Source: Litorivicinus sp. (GTDB taxonomy: Bacteria > Pseudomonadota > Gammaproteobacteria > Pseudomonadales > Litorivicinaceae). From it: a stretch of 64,000 nucleotides of DNA. Within the stretch, counting starts at the first letter, position 1, and the number at the start of each line of letters is the position of its first letter. Of this stretch, positions 1 through 9,935 are shown in pieces. A program made the translations under genes and the position numbers. The notes under the pieces are model-generated. The model worked only from the letters and a program-made list of their open reading frames with translations. It was not told the origin of the DNA and searched no databases. Where the stretch lies: NCBI GenBank assembly GCA_018401755.1, contig JAGYKJ010000005.1:248001-312000 (forward strand). Direction: 5' to 3'.

Positions 1-9
1 TTGACGATC

Positions 10-699
10 TCATAACTCCGGTAACACACTCCGAATCCATGGAATGGTGAGTCGACGCTGGGCCTCCAGACTGCGCTGATCAAGCGCATCAATCCACCGA
101 ATCAAGGTCGCCGGATGTCTCGGCATCCGATGTGCCAAAAACGCCATGACATCATCACTGACGACCAACCCTCGTGCATCGCACTGACGCGACAATAACG
201 CCACCAATCCCGCATCATCCAAGCGTGTTAGCGGCAAGACCAGCGCGGATCGCGCCCGACTCTGTAGATCAGGAAGCAGCCAATCAATGTGATGAGGTGG
301 CATTCGCGCAGTGAATAACAGCACACCCGGGTACCGCTTCCAGAGAGAAAAAATCGCCTCCTCTCGGCCCCGATCACCAAGCCAGGACTCAACCCCATCA
401 ATCACAACCCACTGCCGCACCGAGGCAGTGTCTACGATCGGCTCAAACTCGCTCGGATGGATGGTACTGGCGTGTAAATAGACCCCCGCATGGTCCTCGA
501 CCAAACGGACCACACAATGTGTTTTTCCGACCCCACTGGCTCCGTGCAACCATAATCGCTCAGGCTGCCCTGCGGCACGCGCCGTATTCAGGGACTCGCG
601 AATCAACTGGGTCTGTACAGTGTCAACCCAGGCATGAGCAGAGAATCCTGGCGGCACAGTCAGGGGTAGGAGCCCCTGTGCCATCGGCGCTATTGCCAT
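10..699 (-). CDS. hda: DnaA regulatory inactivator Hda
   Basis: Hda is an AAA+ protein that, bound to the DNA-loaded beta clamp, stimulates ATP hydrolysis by DnaA and so limits re-initiation of replication. The 229-residue product matches the usual length (about 233). Residues 53-60 are a Walker A motif (GASGVGKT), a Walker B region reads WVVIDGVESW, and the end LTIPWIRSVL resembles the conserved Hda C-terminus. The N-terminal QGLLPL (residues 8-13) looks like the clamp-binding motif. The first ten bases of the gene overlap the end of the upstream DUF2066 gene on the same strand, so the two are probably co-transcribed. In pseudomonads a perM-like permease gene usually lies between them; it is absent here. 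Full-length DnaA is excluded by the short length and missing DNA-binding domain. Confidence 0.92.
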   Translation of the reverse strand: MAIAPMAQGLLPLTVPPGFSAHAWVDTVQTQLIRESLNTARAAGQPERLWLHGASGVGKTHCVVRLVEDHAGVYLHASTIHPSEFEPIVDTASVRQWVVIDGVESWLGDRGREEAIFSLWKRYPGVLLFTARMPPHHIDWLLPDLQSRARSALVLPLTRLDDAGLVALLSRQCDARGLVVSDDVMAFLAHRMPRHPATLIRWIDALDQRSLEAQRRLTIPWIRSVLPEL

Positions 700-1679
700 C
701 GATAACGCCCTGGTTCAACTTCAATCAACCCATCCATGGACTGCAATAATCCTGATAGCGCACTCGCATCCAGCGCGCCTTCGACATGCAAGCTCGCCTC
801 TGTTCCTGTCAAGACAATCGGCGCAACCCGAATCACGCGAGGGTCACGCTCCAGCCGCCCGAGCAAGTCCAACAGTCCGATGGTTTCCGCTTCAAGCAAG
901 CGCACCACTAAGGGAGACGCAGACTCTCCCTCGATTGGCGCCGATGCCTCGATCACCACTGACTTGGATCGCGAACGCAACCGCGCTAACAAATCTTGGG
1001 TAATTTGTAGGGCCCGCGCGTCGATCTCACCGCTCACCACCGTATCCATCACTTTCTGGCCATCGCGGTATAACCAATAGCGGGTTTCATTAGCGTCAGG
1101 ACGATCGCCCAAGACCATCACCCAATCCATCCCGTAGCGTGCTGACGCGCCGGTGACGGCAGTATCAAATCCTCCCCAAATCTCAGCAGGAGAAAGGGCT
1201 AACTGATCCTCGAGATCCATTAAGACAAAGCGAAGAGGCACATCGAAGCGCGCAAACTGGGACGCAAAGGCGGAGGCCAAAGCAGACTCGTCGGCCCACA
1301 ACATTCGTCGCTCCAAGCCAACCTCCTCGGTTAACCAGACCAACGTCGCCGGTCTCGGTGGCTCCCACAGAGGAATGGATGCTTGCGCAAGCCGTGTCAT
1401 CAGCGCCGCATCATCCACATCCACCAAAAACCCGTTTTCCGTGAACCCATAGGAAAAGACGAGCGCCTCCGGCAGCGTGAAGAGACCAGGATCTTCAGTC
1501 ATCAGTTGCGTCTCAGGCATCCCCGTCATCTGCTCAGCGACGCGTACCACGGCGTCACGTAAGCCACGATCCAAGTCAAATTGCGCCCGATCGGTGATAG
1601 GTAGTTCCACACTGAGTGCCATGACTGGCGCCGCAAAAAGGCCAACCAATCCTGTCCAAAAACGCACTCTCCGCATCAT
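690..1679 (-). CDS. DUF2066 domain protein, predicted exported
   Basis: A 329-residue protein with an N-terminal hydrophobic signal (FWTGLVGLFAAPVMA) followed by a conserved opening segment of the DUF2066 family. Its molecular role is unknown. The family is regularly found just upstream of hda in gammaproteobacteria, and here the stop codon lies ten bases inside hda, giving likely translational coupling. It is transcribed divergently from purM across a 68-base gap. Two adjacent ATG codons (1679 and 1676) could start it; I kept the first. The family call rests on context and overall pattern rather than a catalytic motif. Confidence 0.75.
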   Translation of the reverse strand: MMRRVRFWTGLVGLFAAPVMALSVELPITDRAQFDLDRGLRDAVVRVAEQMTGMPETQLMTEDPGLFTLPEALVFSYGFTENGFLVDVDDAALMTRLAQASIPLWEPPRPATLVWLTEEVGLERRMLWADESALASAFASQFARFDVPLRFVLMDLEDQLALSPAEIWGGFDTAVTGASARYGMDWVMVLGDRPDANETRYWLYRDGQKVMDTVVSGEIDARALQITQDLLARLRSRSKSVVIEASAPIEGESASPLVVRLLEAETIGLLDLLGRLERDPRVIRVAPIVLTGTEASLHVEGALDASALSGLLQSMDGLIEVEPGRYRWQ

Positions 1680-1747
1680 GCATTACTCCAAACCGCAGAC
1701 GCGGATGATACACTGACAGCCTCATTTACGCAGGAAGCTTCACCCCC

Positions 1748-2803
1748 ATGACTGAATCCGCTCAGAGCCGTCTCACCTATCGGGATGCCGGCGTGGATAT
1801 TGATGCCGGTAATCTGCTGGTTGATCGGATCAAACCCTTTGCCAAACGTACCCAGCGACCTGAGTCGCTGGGAAATTTAGGTGGCTTCGGTGCGCTCTTT
1901 CGGATTCCCCAAGGCTATCAAAAGCCGGTCTTGGTCTCTGGAACAGATGGCGTCGGTACGAAGCTGAAGCTCGCCATTGAGTACGATCGACATACAGGTA
2001 TTGGCCAGGATTTGGTTGCCATGTGCGTCAATGACTTGATCGTTCAAGGCGCTGAGCCATTATTTTTCCTCGACTACTATGCCACTAGCAAACTCGACGT
2101 TGATGTCGCAGCCACCGTGATTGAGTCTATTGCGGCTGGATGTGAATTAGCCGGATGCACGCTCTCTGGCGGCGAGACAGCAGAAATGCCTGGGCTCTAT
2201 CACCCCGGTGACTACGATCTTGCTGGCTTTGCAGTCGGTGTGGTCGAAGAAGATGCCATCTTAGATGGGAGCAAAGTTCAGGCTGATGATGTCATCATCG
2301 GACTTCCCTCATCGGGCCCACACAGTAACGGCTATTCGTTGATTCGAGCAATCATTGACCAGGCCGACGTGGACCCAAGTCAGGTCATGCTTGACGACGG
2401 ACAGACGATCCTTGACGCCTGCATGGTCCCCACACGGATCTATGTCAAATCGGTGTTGCAAGCGATGGCGACGGTGCCGGTTCATGGCGCTGTTCACTTG
2501 ACCGGCGGTGGATTCCAAGAAAATTTACCGCGTTCATTTGGTGCACAGCTGGCGGCCCACATTGACTTAGATCGTTGGCATCGTGCAGCGATTTTCCGCT
2601 GGCTCGAACACACCGGCGACGTTGGTGCCCTTGAAATGCTGCGTACCTTTAATTGTGGCATTGGGTTTGTGTTGATGGTCGCACCCAGCGATGTGGAAGA
2701 GACCCTTCGCGTCCTGCAGGATGCGGGTGAATCTCCAGTCGTGATCGGTCAAATCCAACCACGCACGGAACAAGCAGTCGTCTTCCACGGCGCCTTTGCC
2801 TAA
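1748..2803 (+). CDS. purM: Phosphoribosylformylglycinamidine cyclo-ligase (AIR synthetase)
   Basis: PurM catalyses the ATP-dependent ring closure of formylglycinamidine ribonucleotide to aminoimidazole ribonucleotide, the fifth step of de novo purine synthesis in the cytoplasm. The 351-residue product has the family opening YRDAGVDI, the phosphate-binding [11 protein letters not shown] segment near residue 64, the [16 protein letters not shown] segment and GGETAEMPG. Its length is typical. The stop codon overlaps the start of purN by one base (TAATG), a coupled pair as in many gammaproteobacteria. A TACACT hexamer at 1709-1714 is a possible -10 element, but I see no good -35. Confidence 0.97.
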   Translation: MTESAQSRLTYRDAGVDIDAGNLLVDRIKPFAKRTQRPESLGNLGGFGALFRIPQGYQKPVLVSGTDGVGTKLKLAIEYDRHTGIGQDLVAMCVNDLIVQGAEPLFFLDYYATSKLDVDVAATVIESIAAGCELAGCTLSGGETAEMPGLYHPGDYDLAGFAVGVVEEDAILDGSKVQADDVIIGLPSSGPHSNGYSLIRAIIDQADVDPSQVMLDDGQTILDACMVPTRIYVKSVLQAMATVPVHGAVHLTGGGFQENLPRSFGAQLAAHIDLDRWHRAAIFRWLEHTGDVGALEMLRTFNCGIGFVLMVAPSDVEETLRVLQDAGESPVVIGQIQPRTEQAVVFHGAFA

Positions 2804-3381
2804 TGCGGATTGTCTGTCTTCTATCGGGCAGCGGCACCAATCTCGGCGCATTGATTGAGGCACAACAAAGGCGTCAACTTGGCAATGCGAAACTCGTGGG
2901 GGTCTTCAGTAACGTGTTGGACGCCCATGGCTTACAACGCGCACGCGATGCCAATATTGCAACGGAAGCGCTCTCCCACCGGGCGTTCTCAACGCGCGAA
3001 GACTTTGATCGAGCGGTGATCCAGCGCGTGAGTCCATGGCAGCCAGATCTCATCGTATTGGCAGGGTTTATGCGCATTATGTCCCCGGTATTTGTGGCGC
3101 ACTATCACGGCCGACTGATCAATATTCACCCATCCTTACTCCCCAAATATCGAGGACTCGATACCCATCGGCGCGCACTCGAAGCAGGCGATACTGAGGC
3201 GGGCGCTACGGTGCACTGGGTCACTGAAGAACTCGATGGTGGTGACATCATTGATCAAATTCGTGTACCTATCGAACCCAACGACACGGTCGATCGGTTG
3301 CGCGAACGAGTGCTTCAAGCGGAGCACGTGCTCTACCCACGGGTGATCCGCGCACTGTCTCTCTCGGAGAAAGCATCATGA
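2803..3381 (+). CDS. purN: Phosphoribosylglycinamide formyltransferase
   Basis: PurN transfers a formyl group from 10-formyltetrahydrofolate to glycinamide ribonucleotide. The 192-residue product has the N-terminal phosphate-binding loop LLSGSGTNLGAL and the catalytic Asn-His-Asp set: INIHPSLLPKYRG supplies Asn and His, and the later EELDGGDII supplies Asp. It is the second gene of an overlapping purM-purN-DUF3108 chain: one base shared with purM and four (ATGA) with the next gene. Supply of formyl-folate links it to the glycine cleavage genes elsewhere in this window. Confidence 0.97.
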   Translation: MRIVCLLSGSGTNLGALIEAQQRRQLGNAKLVGVFSNVLDAHGLQRARDANIATEALSHRAFSTREDFDRAVIQRVSPWQPDLIVLAGFMRIMSPVFVAHYHGRLINIHPSLLPKYRGLDTHRRALEAGDTEAGATVHWVTEELDGGDIIDQIRVPIEPNDTVDRLRERVLQAEHVLYPRVIRALSLSEKAS

Positions 3382-4085
3382 TGTGGTTTACAATTCGTGC
3401 TCTGTGGTGGTTTGGCATCAGTCTTGGGGCGATCGCGGCTGAGCCATACACCGCCAAGTATCAGATGACTTGGCAGGTTGGCGTGAAACTCAGTGCACAA
3501 GCGACCGAAACCTTGCGTGTTGTCGATGGGATCTACACTCTTGAGCTGGCGGCACAAGCGGCGGTTGGCTCCGCGACCGAGACTACACACTTAATGCGCT
3601 CGGAAGAGGGTCAGTGGCAACCCCTGGATTACACCTACACGCAAACCTTACTAGGGCGCACCGAAACCCGCAGTGTTCGCTTCAACCGGAATCAGGGGAC
3701 CGTGTCCATTCTTCATGCCCCTGATCAACCCGAGCAGGCCATCCCAGAAGGCGCACTTGACCCACTCGGGTTTCGACTCGTCATGACTGAACAGTTAACC
3801 GCAGGTCTCCTACCCGAGAGTCAAACGCTTCCTCTTCTCGATGGGGATACGGTGACGCTCAGACGCATTGATCGGGTCAGTGTGGAGACCTTGAGCCTGC
3901 CCATTGGCGAGATTGAGGCGATCCGATTCAAATTAACGCACGAGCCCGAACGCCCAGATCGTCAGTTTCATTTCTGGCTCGCGCCCTCACTTCAATACCA
4001 ATTAGTCAAACTCGACAAACAGGACGGCAAACGACGCATCGCTCTCGAGCTTGTGTCGTATCAGGCGGGCACGGACGCTCCCTAA
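3378..4085 (+). CDS. DUF3108 domain protein, predicted exported
   Basis: A 235-residue protein with a signal-like N-terminus (WWFGISLGAIAA, then EPYTAKY). DUF3108 proteins are periplasmic or envelope-associated beta-rich proteins of unknown function, and a purMN-DUF3108 order recurs in gammaproteobacteria. The start overlaps the purN stop by four bases (ATGA), so it is very likely translated from the same message. Internal sequence is rich in alternating strand-like segments such as TETLRVVDGIYTLEL and YTYTQTLLGRTETRS. No enzyme motif is visible. Confidence 0.75.
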   Translation: MMWFTIRALWWFGISLGAIAAEPYTAKYQMTWQVGVKLSAQATETLRVVDGIYTLELAAQAAVGSATETTHLMRSEEGQWQPLDYTYTQTLLGRTETRSVRFNRNQGTVSILHAPDQPEQAIPEGALDPLGFRLVMTEQLTAGLLPESQTLPLLDGDTVTLRRIDRVSVETLSLPIGEIEAIRFKLTHEPERPDRQFHFWLAPSLQYQLVKLDKQDGKRRIALELVSYQAGTDAP

Positions 4086-4092
4086 GGGGTGC

Positions 4093-5250
4093 ATGCAAAC
4101 AACACGACTCGAATCAGTCACAGCGATCAGCCCAACCGACTGGGACGCCCTCAATCCGACCCGCTATCCGGGTCTGTTGCATGGCTTTCTGGCAAGTCTT
4201 GAACTCTCTGGATCGGTGGGTGGAGAGACCGGCTGGACGCCTTACATCGTGGTCGCTCATGATGATCATGGACTTGCCGGTGCAATGGTGCTGTATCTCA
4301 AGACCCATTCCTATGGCGAATATGTGTTTGATTGGGCTTGGGCGGACGCCTACGCACGTCATGGGCTGAACTATTATCCCAAGGCCCTCACCGCTGTCCC
4401 CTTTACGCCAGCGACCGGGCCACGCCTCTTGTCTCGCCCAGACCTCTCAACAGAATCCGTCAGTGCTGCCATCCTTGCCTACCTACAGTCCCATCTTTGG
4501 CCACAGGTCTCCTCCTGGCACGTGCTCTTCCCGGATGAAACGTCGACACTGGCCTTGCGTCCCCATGCACCGCTCGAGCGCCATGGCGTGCAATTTCACT
4601 GGCACAATGCGGGTTTTCAAAGCTTTGACGACCATCTGGCGTCATTCACCAGTAAGCGCCGCAAAGAGGTCCGACGCGAGCGTCGACGAGTCGCTGAACA
4701 AGGAGTGTCTGTGACCCGATACCGAGGCGATGAATTAACCGACGAACGATTAGACATTCTTTATCAGTGCTATCACATGACCTATGCACTGCGTGGACAG
4801 CGCGGTTATCTCAACCGCAGATTTTTTTCTGAACTCCGCGTGCGCGCACCCGAGGCCTTTGTGTTTGCATTGGCTTACCGCGGTGACACTCCGATCGCGA
4901 TGAGTTTTTGTCTGCAAGATGCAACAACCCTGTATGGCCGTTACTGGGGCAGCCTTGAGGCGGTTGATTGCTTACATTTTGAGACCTGTTTTCATCAGTG
5001 GATCGACTATGCCATTGCCACCGAACGCACGGTATTCGATCCCGGTGCGCAAGGAGAACACAAAATTGCCCGAGGCTTCAGCCCGGTGCGGACGCGGAGT
5101 CTGCACTGGGTCAACGAACCCAGTTTTCGGGATGCAATCGCTGCCTTTCTGGCACGAGAACGGCACCACATCGCCGCTTACTTGGCCGACTGTCACGATC
5201 ACACCCCATTTCGTGCACTCGATGGCGAGCAACCACTTGAGATTCCTTAA
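4093..5250 (+). CDS. FemAB-like GNAT-fold protein (peptidogalycan-type family)
   Basis: A protein of about 385 residues resembling the FemAB_like (PF04339, formerly DUF482) family, predicted acyltransferases of the GNAT superfamily with no settled substrate. Family-like features are TSKRRKEVRRERRRV in the middle, CYHMTYALRGQRGYLNRRFF, and a C-terminal FDPGAQGEHKIARGFSPV segment. The frame is open upstream to a TTG at 4051, but the ATG at 4093 has AAGGGG just before it and gives the expected N-terminus. It starts seven bases after the DUF3108 stop, so it is probably the last gene of the purMN chain. It is predicted cytoplasmic. Confidence 0.8.
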   Translation: MQTTRLESVTAISPTDWDALNPTRYPGLLHGFLASLELSGSVGGETGWTPYIVVAHDDHGLAGAMVLYLKTHSYGEYVFDWAWADAYARHGLNYYPKALTAVPFTPATGPRLLSRPDLSTESVSAAILAYLQSHLWPQVSSWHVLFPDETSTLALRPHAPLERHGVQFHWHNAGFQSFDDHLASFTSKRRKEVRRERRRVAEQGVSVTRYRGDELTDERLDILYQCYHMTYALRGQRGYLNRRFFSELRVRAPEAFVFALAYRGDTPIAMSFCLQDATTLYGRYWGSLEAVDCLHFETCFHQWIDYAIATERTVFDPGAQGEHKIARGFSPVRTRSLHWVNEPSFRDAIAAFLARERHHIAAYLADCHDHTPFRALDGEQPLEIP

Positions 5251-5322
5251 GATCAGGCGAAGACGCCAGTCTCGGCCTCGGGCTATACTCGCCGTCTAAT
5301 CAATTATTGGACTGAAACCCCC

Positions 5323-7041
5323 ATGCGCACCTCTGAGTTGCTCTTCCCTACCCTTCGCGAAGATCCAGCTGATACCGTCGTCATCAGCCACAAGTTGATG
5401 CTGCGCGCCGGCATGATCCGGCAGCTGGCATCTGGTCTCTATACCTGGCTACCCTTGGGACTCCGCGTGTTACGTCGTGTTGAGAACATCGTTCGCGAAG
5501 AAATGGATCGAGCCGGTGCGCAAGAAATACTCATGTCTGGCGTTCAGCCGGCAGAGTTATGGCAGGAATCCGGCCGCTGGCAGCACTTCGGTCCCGAGTT
5601 ACTGCGTTTGTCAGACCGCCATCAGCGTGACTTCTGCTTGGGACCAACCCATGAAGAAGTGGTCACCGATTTGGTTCGTCGCGAGGTGAATTCATACAAG
5701 CAGCTACCCCTGAATCTTTATCAGATTCAGACCAAATTCCGTGATGAGGTGCGTCCTCGCTTTGGGGTGATGCGCTCTCGGGAATTCATCATGAAAGATG
5801 CCTATTCCTTTCATACAAGCGCAGAGTCACTGGTTGAAGGCTATCAACGCATGCATGATGCCTATTGCCGTGCATTTGACCGAATTGGGCTCGACTATCG
5901 TGCAGTCCTTGCAGACTCAGGCGCCATTGGTGGGACAGGTTCGCAAGAATTCCACGTACTTGCCGACTCTGGCGAAGACGACATTGTGTTTTCCACCGAA
6001 AGTCACTACGCGGCCAATATCGAGAAAGCGCAGTGCATTCCAGAGGGAACACGTGCCGCACCTAATGAGGACTTGCGTCGTGTCGAGACCCCCACACAAA
6101 AGACTATCGACGCACTTGTGCGGGATTTCGAGTTACCCGTGACACGGACCGTCAAGACGTTGATTGTGAAGGCAGCCGATGGCCTGGAGCACGCTTTTAT
6201 CGCCCTCATCATTCGTGGGGACCACACACTTAACGAAGTCAAAGCGGAGCATCATCCCTGGATCCATGCGCCACTCACCTTCGCCTCTGAATCTGAGGTC
6301 CGAAGTGTCATGGGTGCGGGGCCCGGATCACTTGGACCATTGGGCTGTCCAATTCCCATGATTGTCGATCACCAAGCCGCCTTGTGTAGCGATTTTGGCG
6401 CAGGCGCCAACGATGATGGATGGCACTGGTTTGGACTGAACTGGGGACGTGATCTGCCTGAGCCTGTGACTGATGATCTTCGCAATGCTGTTGAGGGGGA
6501 CTTAAGCCCCGACGGAATCGGTCGTGTGATGATTCGGCGCGGCATCGAAGTCGGACACATTTTCCAATTAGGCACCAAATACTCGGAGGCCATGGGTGCT
6601 CAGGTCTTGGACGAACAAGGTCGGAACGTGGTCATGCACATGGGCTGTTATGGCATTGGGATCACCCGCATCGTTGCCGCCGCCATTGAGCAGCAACACG
6701 ACCAGCGCGGTATTTGCTGGCCTGCCAGCCTAGCGCCCTTTGATGTTTGTATTGTCCCAATTGGTGCGAATAAGTCTCCCGAGGTCACGACCGCATCCGA
6801 CGCTTTGATGGCGCGTCTCGAGGCACTTGGCTTCTCGGTCTTGATTGATGACCGAAATCTTGGGCCCGGACCTCGCTTTGCTGATATGGATCTCATCGGC
6901 ATCCCAGTTCGATTGGTCATGTCACCCAAAACACTCGAGGCAGATCAGGTCGAATGGAAAGGTCGGACAGACGCGGAAGCTGAGCTGATCCCGGTGGATG
7001 CGGTCGTCGCCCGCTTGACACAGGTGGTTCGTGCGCAATGA
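5323..7041 (+). CDS. proS: Prolyl-tRNA synthetase (bacterial type, with editing domain)
   Basis: Charges tRNA-Pro with proline. At 572 residues it has the same length as the E. coli enzyme and contains the INS editing domain between class II motifs 2 and 3. Visible landmarks are [18 protein letters not shown] near the N-terminus, the motif 2 region [20 protein letters not shown], and motif 3 around [18 protein letters not shown]. The C-terminal anticodon-binding domain begins near [10 protein letters not shown]. It overlaps the next gene by four bases (ATGA) and starts a proS-wrbA-DUF2069 chain. A TATACT hexamer at 5284-5289 is a candidate -10 element. Confidence 0.97.
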   Translation: MRTSELLFPTLREDPADTVVISHKLMLRAGMIRQLASGLYTWLPLGLRVLRRVENIVREEMDRAGAQEILMSGVQPAELWQESGRWQHFGPELLRLSDRHQRDFCLGPTHEEVVTDLVRREVNSYKQLPLNLYQIQTKFRDEVRPRFGVMRSREFIMKDAYSFHTSAESLVEGYQRMHDAYCRAFDRIGLDYRAVLADSGAIGGTGSQEFHVLADSGEDDIVFSTESHYAANIEKAQCIPEGTRAAPNEDLRRVETPTQKTIDALVRDFELPVTRTVKTLIVKAADGLEHAFIALIIRGDHTLNEVKAEHHPWIHAPLTFASESEVRSVMGAGPGSLGPLGCPIPMIVDHQAALCSDFGAGANDDGWHWFGLNWGRDLPEPVTDDLRNAVEGDLSPDGIGRVMIRRGIEVGHIFQLGTKYSEAMGAQVLDEQGRNVVMHMGCYGIGITRIVAAAIEQQHDQRGICWPASLAPFDVCIVPIGANKSPEVTTASDALMARLEALGFSVLIDDRNLGPGPRFADMDLIGIPVRLVMSPKTLEADQVEWKGRTDAEAELIPVDAVVARLTQVVRAQ

Positions 7042-7619
7042 GCTATGTACTGATCCTCTTCTTCTCACGGACTGGGCACATCGCCAAGCTCGCCGAAGCC
7101 ATTGGTGAGGGCGCTGAATCAACTGGCATGGAGGCCCGTCTGCGAACCGTACCAAGCCTCCATCCGAGTTTTCATGACGCCGATCAGTCCGATCCGTTCA
7201 TGGATGCGCAGGGATATCTTTACGCCAGTAAGGAAGACCTCGCCGATTGCGCCGCCCTTGCTCTGGGATCCCCTTCCCGCTTCGGTGCAATTGCAGCGCC
7301 ATTGAAGGGATTTCTCGAACAAACCAGCGATCTCTGGCTCTCCGGCACCTTAGTTGATCGCCCCGCCGGCGTGTTTACCAGTGCCTCCACCTTGCATGGC
7401 GGTCATGAGGGGGTCTTGCAAAGCATGATGATGCCCCTCATCCATCATGGCATGGTGGTGTGCGGTCTGCCCTATACCGAACCTGGTTTGCGGCAACTCA
7501 GTGGTGGTGGCACACCCTATGGTCCGAGTCACGTCGATCAGGAATCACTCGCACCACATGAACATGCTTTAGCGGTGGCATTGGGTCGCCGTCTCGCGCT
7601 CTGGAGCCTTCGTCGATGA
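7038..7619 (+). CDS. WrbA-type NAD(P)H:quinone oxidoreductase (flavodoxin fold)
   Basis: A 193-residue flavodoxin-fold protein. The N-terminal [19 protein letters not shown] is the phosphate-binding loop for FMN, and [20 protein letters not shown] is a characteristic WrbA segment; [20 protein letters not shown] follows in the C-terminal half. WrbA proteins reduce quinones by two electrons and protect against redox cycling. The start overlaps the proS stop by four bases and the stop overlaps the DUF2069 start by four. A wrbA-DUF2069 pair is common in pseudomonads, which supports the assignment. The physiological substrate cannot be read from sequence. Confidence 0.9.
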   Translation: MSYVLILFFSRTGHIAKLAEAIGEGAESTGMEARLRTVPSLHPSFHDADQSDPFMDAQGYLYASKEDLADCAALALGSPSRFGAIAAPLKGFLEQTSDLWLSGTLVDRPAGVFTSASTLHGGHEGVLQSMMMPLIHHGMVVCGLPYTEPGLRQLSGGGTPYGPSHVDQESLAPHEHALAVALGRRLALWSLRR

Positions 7620-7996
7620 CTTCCTCTGTCGCCCATCGTTGGGCACCACCTATGTATCTGACACTGCGCGCCAGTCTGATCGGACTGATCGTGTTGAGAC
7701 TGTCTGGACTGTGGCTATTGACGCCACCGGCATCACTGCTTGGAGCGGTCGGCCTGACGCTGATCTTGGTGCTCTTTATTCGTCCGGTTTGGACAGCGGA
7801 CGTGAAGTCGTGCCTCTGGCTTTCGTTTGTCTCCACCCTCTTCTTCACCATTGGCGTCCTAAATGCCATGACCGAAAGCCGCGTGGCCTATGGGGTGGTT
7901 GAGTCCCTGCTGGCAGCCACGGTGTTCGTGAGTGCGATGATGTTCAGCCGCTATCAGGTCCAAATCCAAGCCTCAGATCAGGCCGAAATTGCCTGA
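7616..7996 (+). CDS. DUF2069 small membrane protein
   Basis: A 126-residue integral membrane protein with about four hydrophobic segments (LRASLIGLIVLRLSGLWLL, LLGAVGLTLILVLFI, LWLSFVSTLFFTIGVLNAM, VVESLLAATVFVSAMMF). It matches the DUF2069 family, of unknown function, found next to wrbA in gammaproteobacteria. It overlaps wrbA by four bases. Its last 19 bases overlap the end of bioA on the opposite strand, so no separate terminator fits between the two. Confidence 0.8.
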   Translation: MTSSVAHRWAPPMYLTLRASLIGLIVLRLSGLWLLTPPASLLGAVGLTLILVLFIRPVWTADVKSCLWLSFVSTLFFTIGVLNAMTESRVAYGVVESLLAATVFVSAMMFSRYQVQIQASDQAEIA

Positions 7997-9234
7997 CAGA
8001 GCGCATCGCAAACTTGGTGTAATTGCGCGTCACTGATGATGTAGGGCGGCATGGTATACAAGGTACGGCCAAATGGCCGTAACCAGACACCATGATCTCG
8101 CGCGACTGCTTGCGCCTGAATCAATCGATCTGGATGATCCACCTCAATGGCACCCATCGCGCCCAACACCCGCGTCTCGACCAGCCCAGGTGCATCTAAC
8201 TCAGCCAATCGGGCCTTCAGAATGGCCTCAATCTCTCCAATGCGAGACAGAATTGGCGTCTCTTGAAACAGGTGGATGCTTTCAAGCGCAATCCGACAAA
8301 TGAGCGCATTTCCCATAAAAGTCGGCCCATGCATGAATGCACGTGCGGGGGAATCACCTAAAAATCCAGCGTAAACGGCATCTGTCGCCAAGGTCGCTGC
8401 ATGGCCGCCGTATCCGGCGGTGAGGCCCTTTCCAAGTACCATTATATCCGGTGTGATATGCGCCTGTTCTGACGCAAATAAAGTACCGGTGCGTCCAAAC
8501 CCTGTCGCCACTTCGTCGCAAATAAACAAGACCTCAAACTCCGCGCAGAGCGCCCGTGCGCCTGCAAGATACGCGGGCGAATAGATGTGCATGCCCCCAG
8601 CGCCCTGCAACAGAGGCTCAACAATCATCGCGGCGATCTCGTGGCCATGCTCCATCAGTACATCTTCGAGCTGATCTAACTCAGCGGCGACCAACTCCTC
8701 ACTTGCGGCATAGCCACCTGCCGGACTCGGCACAAAATGTTGCGTCGGAACCATCGCGGCAAAGAGTCGATGCATGCCCTCGGCTGGGTCACACACCATC
8801 ATGCAAGCGGTTGTATCCCCGTGATACGCCTTCTCTAAGGCGATAAATTTTCGGCGCTCGGGGTGTCCTTGGTTCATCCAGTATTGAATCGCCATCTTCA
8901 GGGCCACCTCGACCCCCACCGATCCTGAGTCTGAGAAAAACACGTGATTCAGGCCGTCTGGCGTGATGTCAACTAAGGCATCGGCGAGGGCCTCAGCAGG
9001 ACCCGTGACCAACCCACCCAACATCACATGCGCGAGCTGATCCAGCTGTGCTTTGGCCACAGCATCTAAGCGTGGATGACGGTATCCATGGATCACAGAC
9101 CACCAAGAACTCACTCCATCAATCAAGCGTTCACCGCTCTCAAGCACCAACTCACACCCCGATGCTTCCACCACACGGTGATGCGATTGGGCGTGCGCCA
9201 TTTGCGTGTATGGATACCACAGTGACTGACTCAT
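7978..9234 (-). CDS. bioA: Adenosylmethionine-8-amino-7-oxononanoate aminotransferase
   Basis: BioA is a PLP-dependent class III aminotransferase using S-adenosylmethionine as amino donor to make 7,8-diaminopelargonate in biotin synthesis. The chosen start gives MSQSLWYPYTQM, the family opening, and a 418-residue protein; longer forms starting upstream lie inside the preceding gene. Landmarks are DGVSSWWSVIHGYRHP, ICDEVATGFGRTG and the PLP lysine in LGKGLTAGYGG. It overlaps the upstream exporter gene by four bases (ATGA). No other bio genes are in the window, so bioA is separated from the rest of the pathway here. Confidence 0.93.
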   Translation of the reverse strand: MSQSLWYPYTQMAHAQSHHRVVEASGCELVLESGERLIDGVSSWWSVIHGYRHPRLDAVAKAQLDQLAHVMLGGLVTGPAEALADALVDITPDGLNHVFFSDSGSVGVEVALKMAIQYWMNQGHPERRKFIALEKAYHGDTTACMMVCDPAEGMHRLFAAMVPTQHFVPSPAGGYAASEELVAAELDQLEDVLMEHGHEIAAMIVEPLLQGAGGMHIYSPAYLAGARALCAEFEVLFICDEVATGFGRTGTLFASEQAHITPDIMVLGKGLTAGYGGHAATLATDAVYAGFLGDSPARAFMHGPTFMGNALICRIALESIHLFQETPILSRIGEIEAILKARLAELDAPGLVETRVLGAMGAIEVDHPDRLIQAQAVARDHGVWLRPFGRTLYTMPPYIISDAQLHQVCDALCQAISA

Positions 9235-9848
9235 CCTGCCCTCGTTGGCCACAGATGGTAGGCAATCAACCACATCACACAGCCAATCAAACCATCCAAG
9301 ATTTTCCAAGACACTGGCTTGGCAAAGAGAGGTTCTAGCCAGCGGGCACCAAAGCCCAGGGCAATGAACCAGACCCAACTGGCGCTCACCGCCCCAACGG
9401 CAAAGCCGATACGGTCAGTGTCTGGAAACTGCGACCCAATACTTCCAATTAAAATCACCGTATCGAGATACACATGTGGATTGAGTAAGCTGACCGCTAA
9501 GATCGCGATGAATGCCCAATATGGAGAAGTCACGACCCGATCCGCAGGCATCAGACTCCGCTTCGACAGGGCTGCTTTGAAGCACAACGCGCCGTAAACC
9601 AGCAAAAATCCAATCCCCCCATAGCGTGCCCACACAGCAGCATCTGGAATCCAATCCAGAAGCGCCGACATCCCGAAGATCCCAGTGATCATCAAGATCG
9701 TATCAATAAATGCACTCACAACCACGGTCAAGGCAACCTGTTGGCGGGCCAACCCTTGTCGTAAAACATGGGCATTCTGTGCACCAATCGCAGCAATCAA
9801 GCCGATCGACACACCAAATCCGTTTAAAACCGGCCACAGTGCTTGCAT
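9231..9848 (-). CDS. LysE/ArgO family amino acid exporter
   Basis: A roughly 205-residue membrane protein of the LysE superfamily, which exports basic amino acids such as arginine or lysine. The opening has GLIAAIGAQNAHVLRQGL, a family signature, and PYWAFIAILAVSLLNPHVYLDT matches the conserved central region. Five to six hydrophobic segments are visible. The ATG at 9848 is preceded in frame by a TTG at 9854; a GAGG lies ten bases before the TTG, so the TTG is a real alternative. The gene couples to bioA through an ATGA overlap. An inverted repeat lies just upstream at 9874-9891. ArgO fits better than LysE proper, but the substrate is inferred. Confidence 0.82.
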   Translation of the reverse strand: MQALWPVLNGFGVSIGLIAAIGAQNAHVLRQGLARQQVALTVVVSAFIDTILMITGIFGMSALLDWIPDAAVWARYGGIGFLLVYGALCFKAALSKRSLMPADRVVTSPYWAFIAILAVSLLNPHVYLDTVILIGSIGSQFPDTDRIGFAVGAVSASWVWFIALGFGARWLEPLFAKPVSWKILDGLIGCVMWLIAYHLWPTRAG

Positions 9849-9873
9849 ACTCAAATGACTAAAACCTCAATCT

Positions 9874-9891
9874 TGGTCATAAATTAGACCA
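9874..9891. promoter_or_regulatory. Inverted repeat TGGTC-N8-GACCA ahead of the ArgO-like gene
   Basis: Five-base perfect arms TGGTC and GACCA are separated by eight AT-rich bases (ATAAATTA), about 26 bases upstream of the ArgO-like start. The layout suits a dimeric regulator site. LysE/ArgO exporters are classically controlled by LysR-type regulators (LysG/ArgP), so an operator here is plausible, but no regulator gene lies next to it. Confidence 0.35.
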
Positions 9892-9935
9892 GTGTGGTAT
9901 TCACAGCAATTCGCTAAGCCATGATGATGGGCCAA

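Noticed and set aside
9874-9891. TGGTC/GACCA arms as a FadR site
   Set aside because: FadR operators have a one-base centre between the arms; here the spacer is eight bases.
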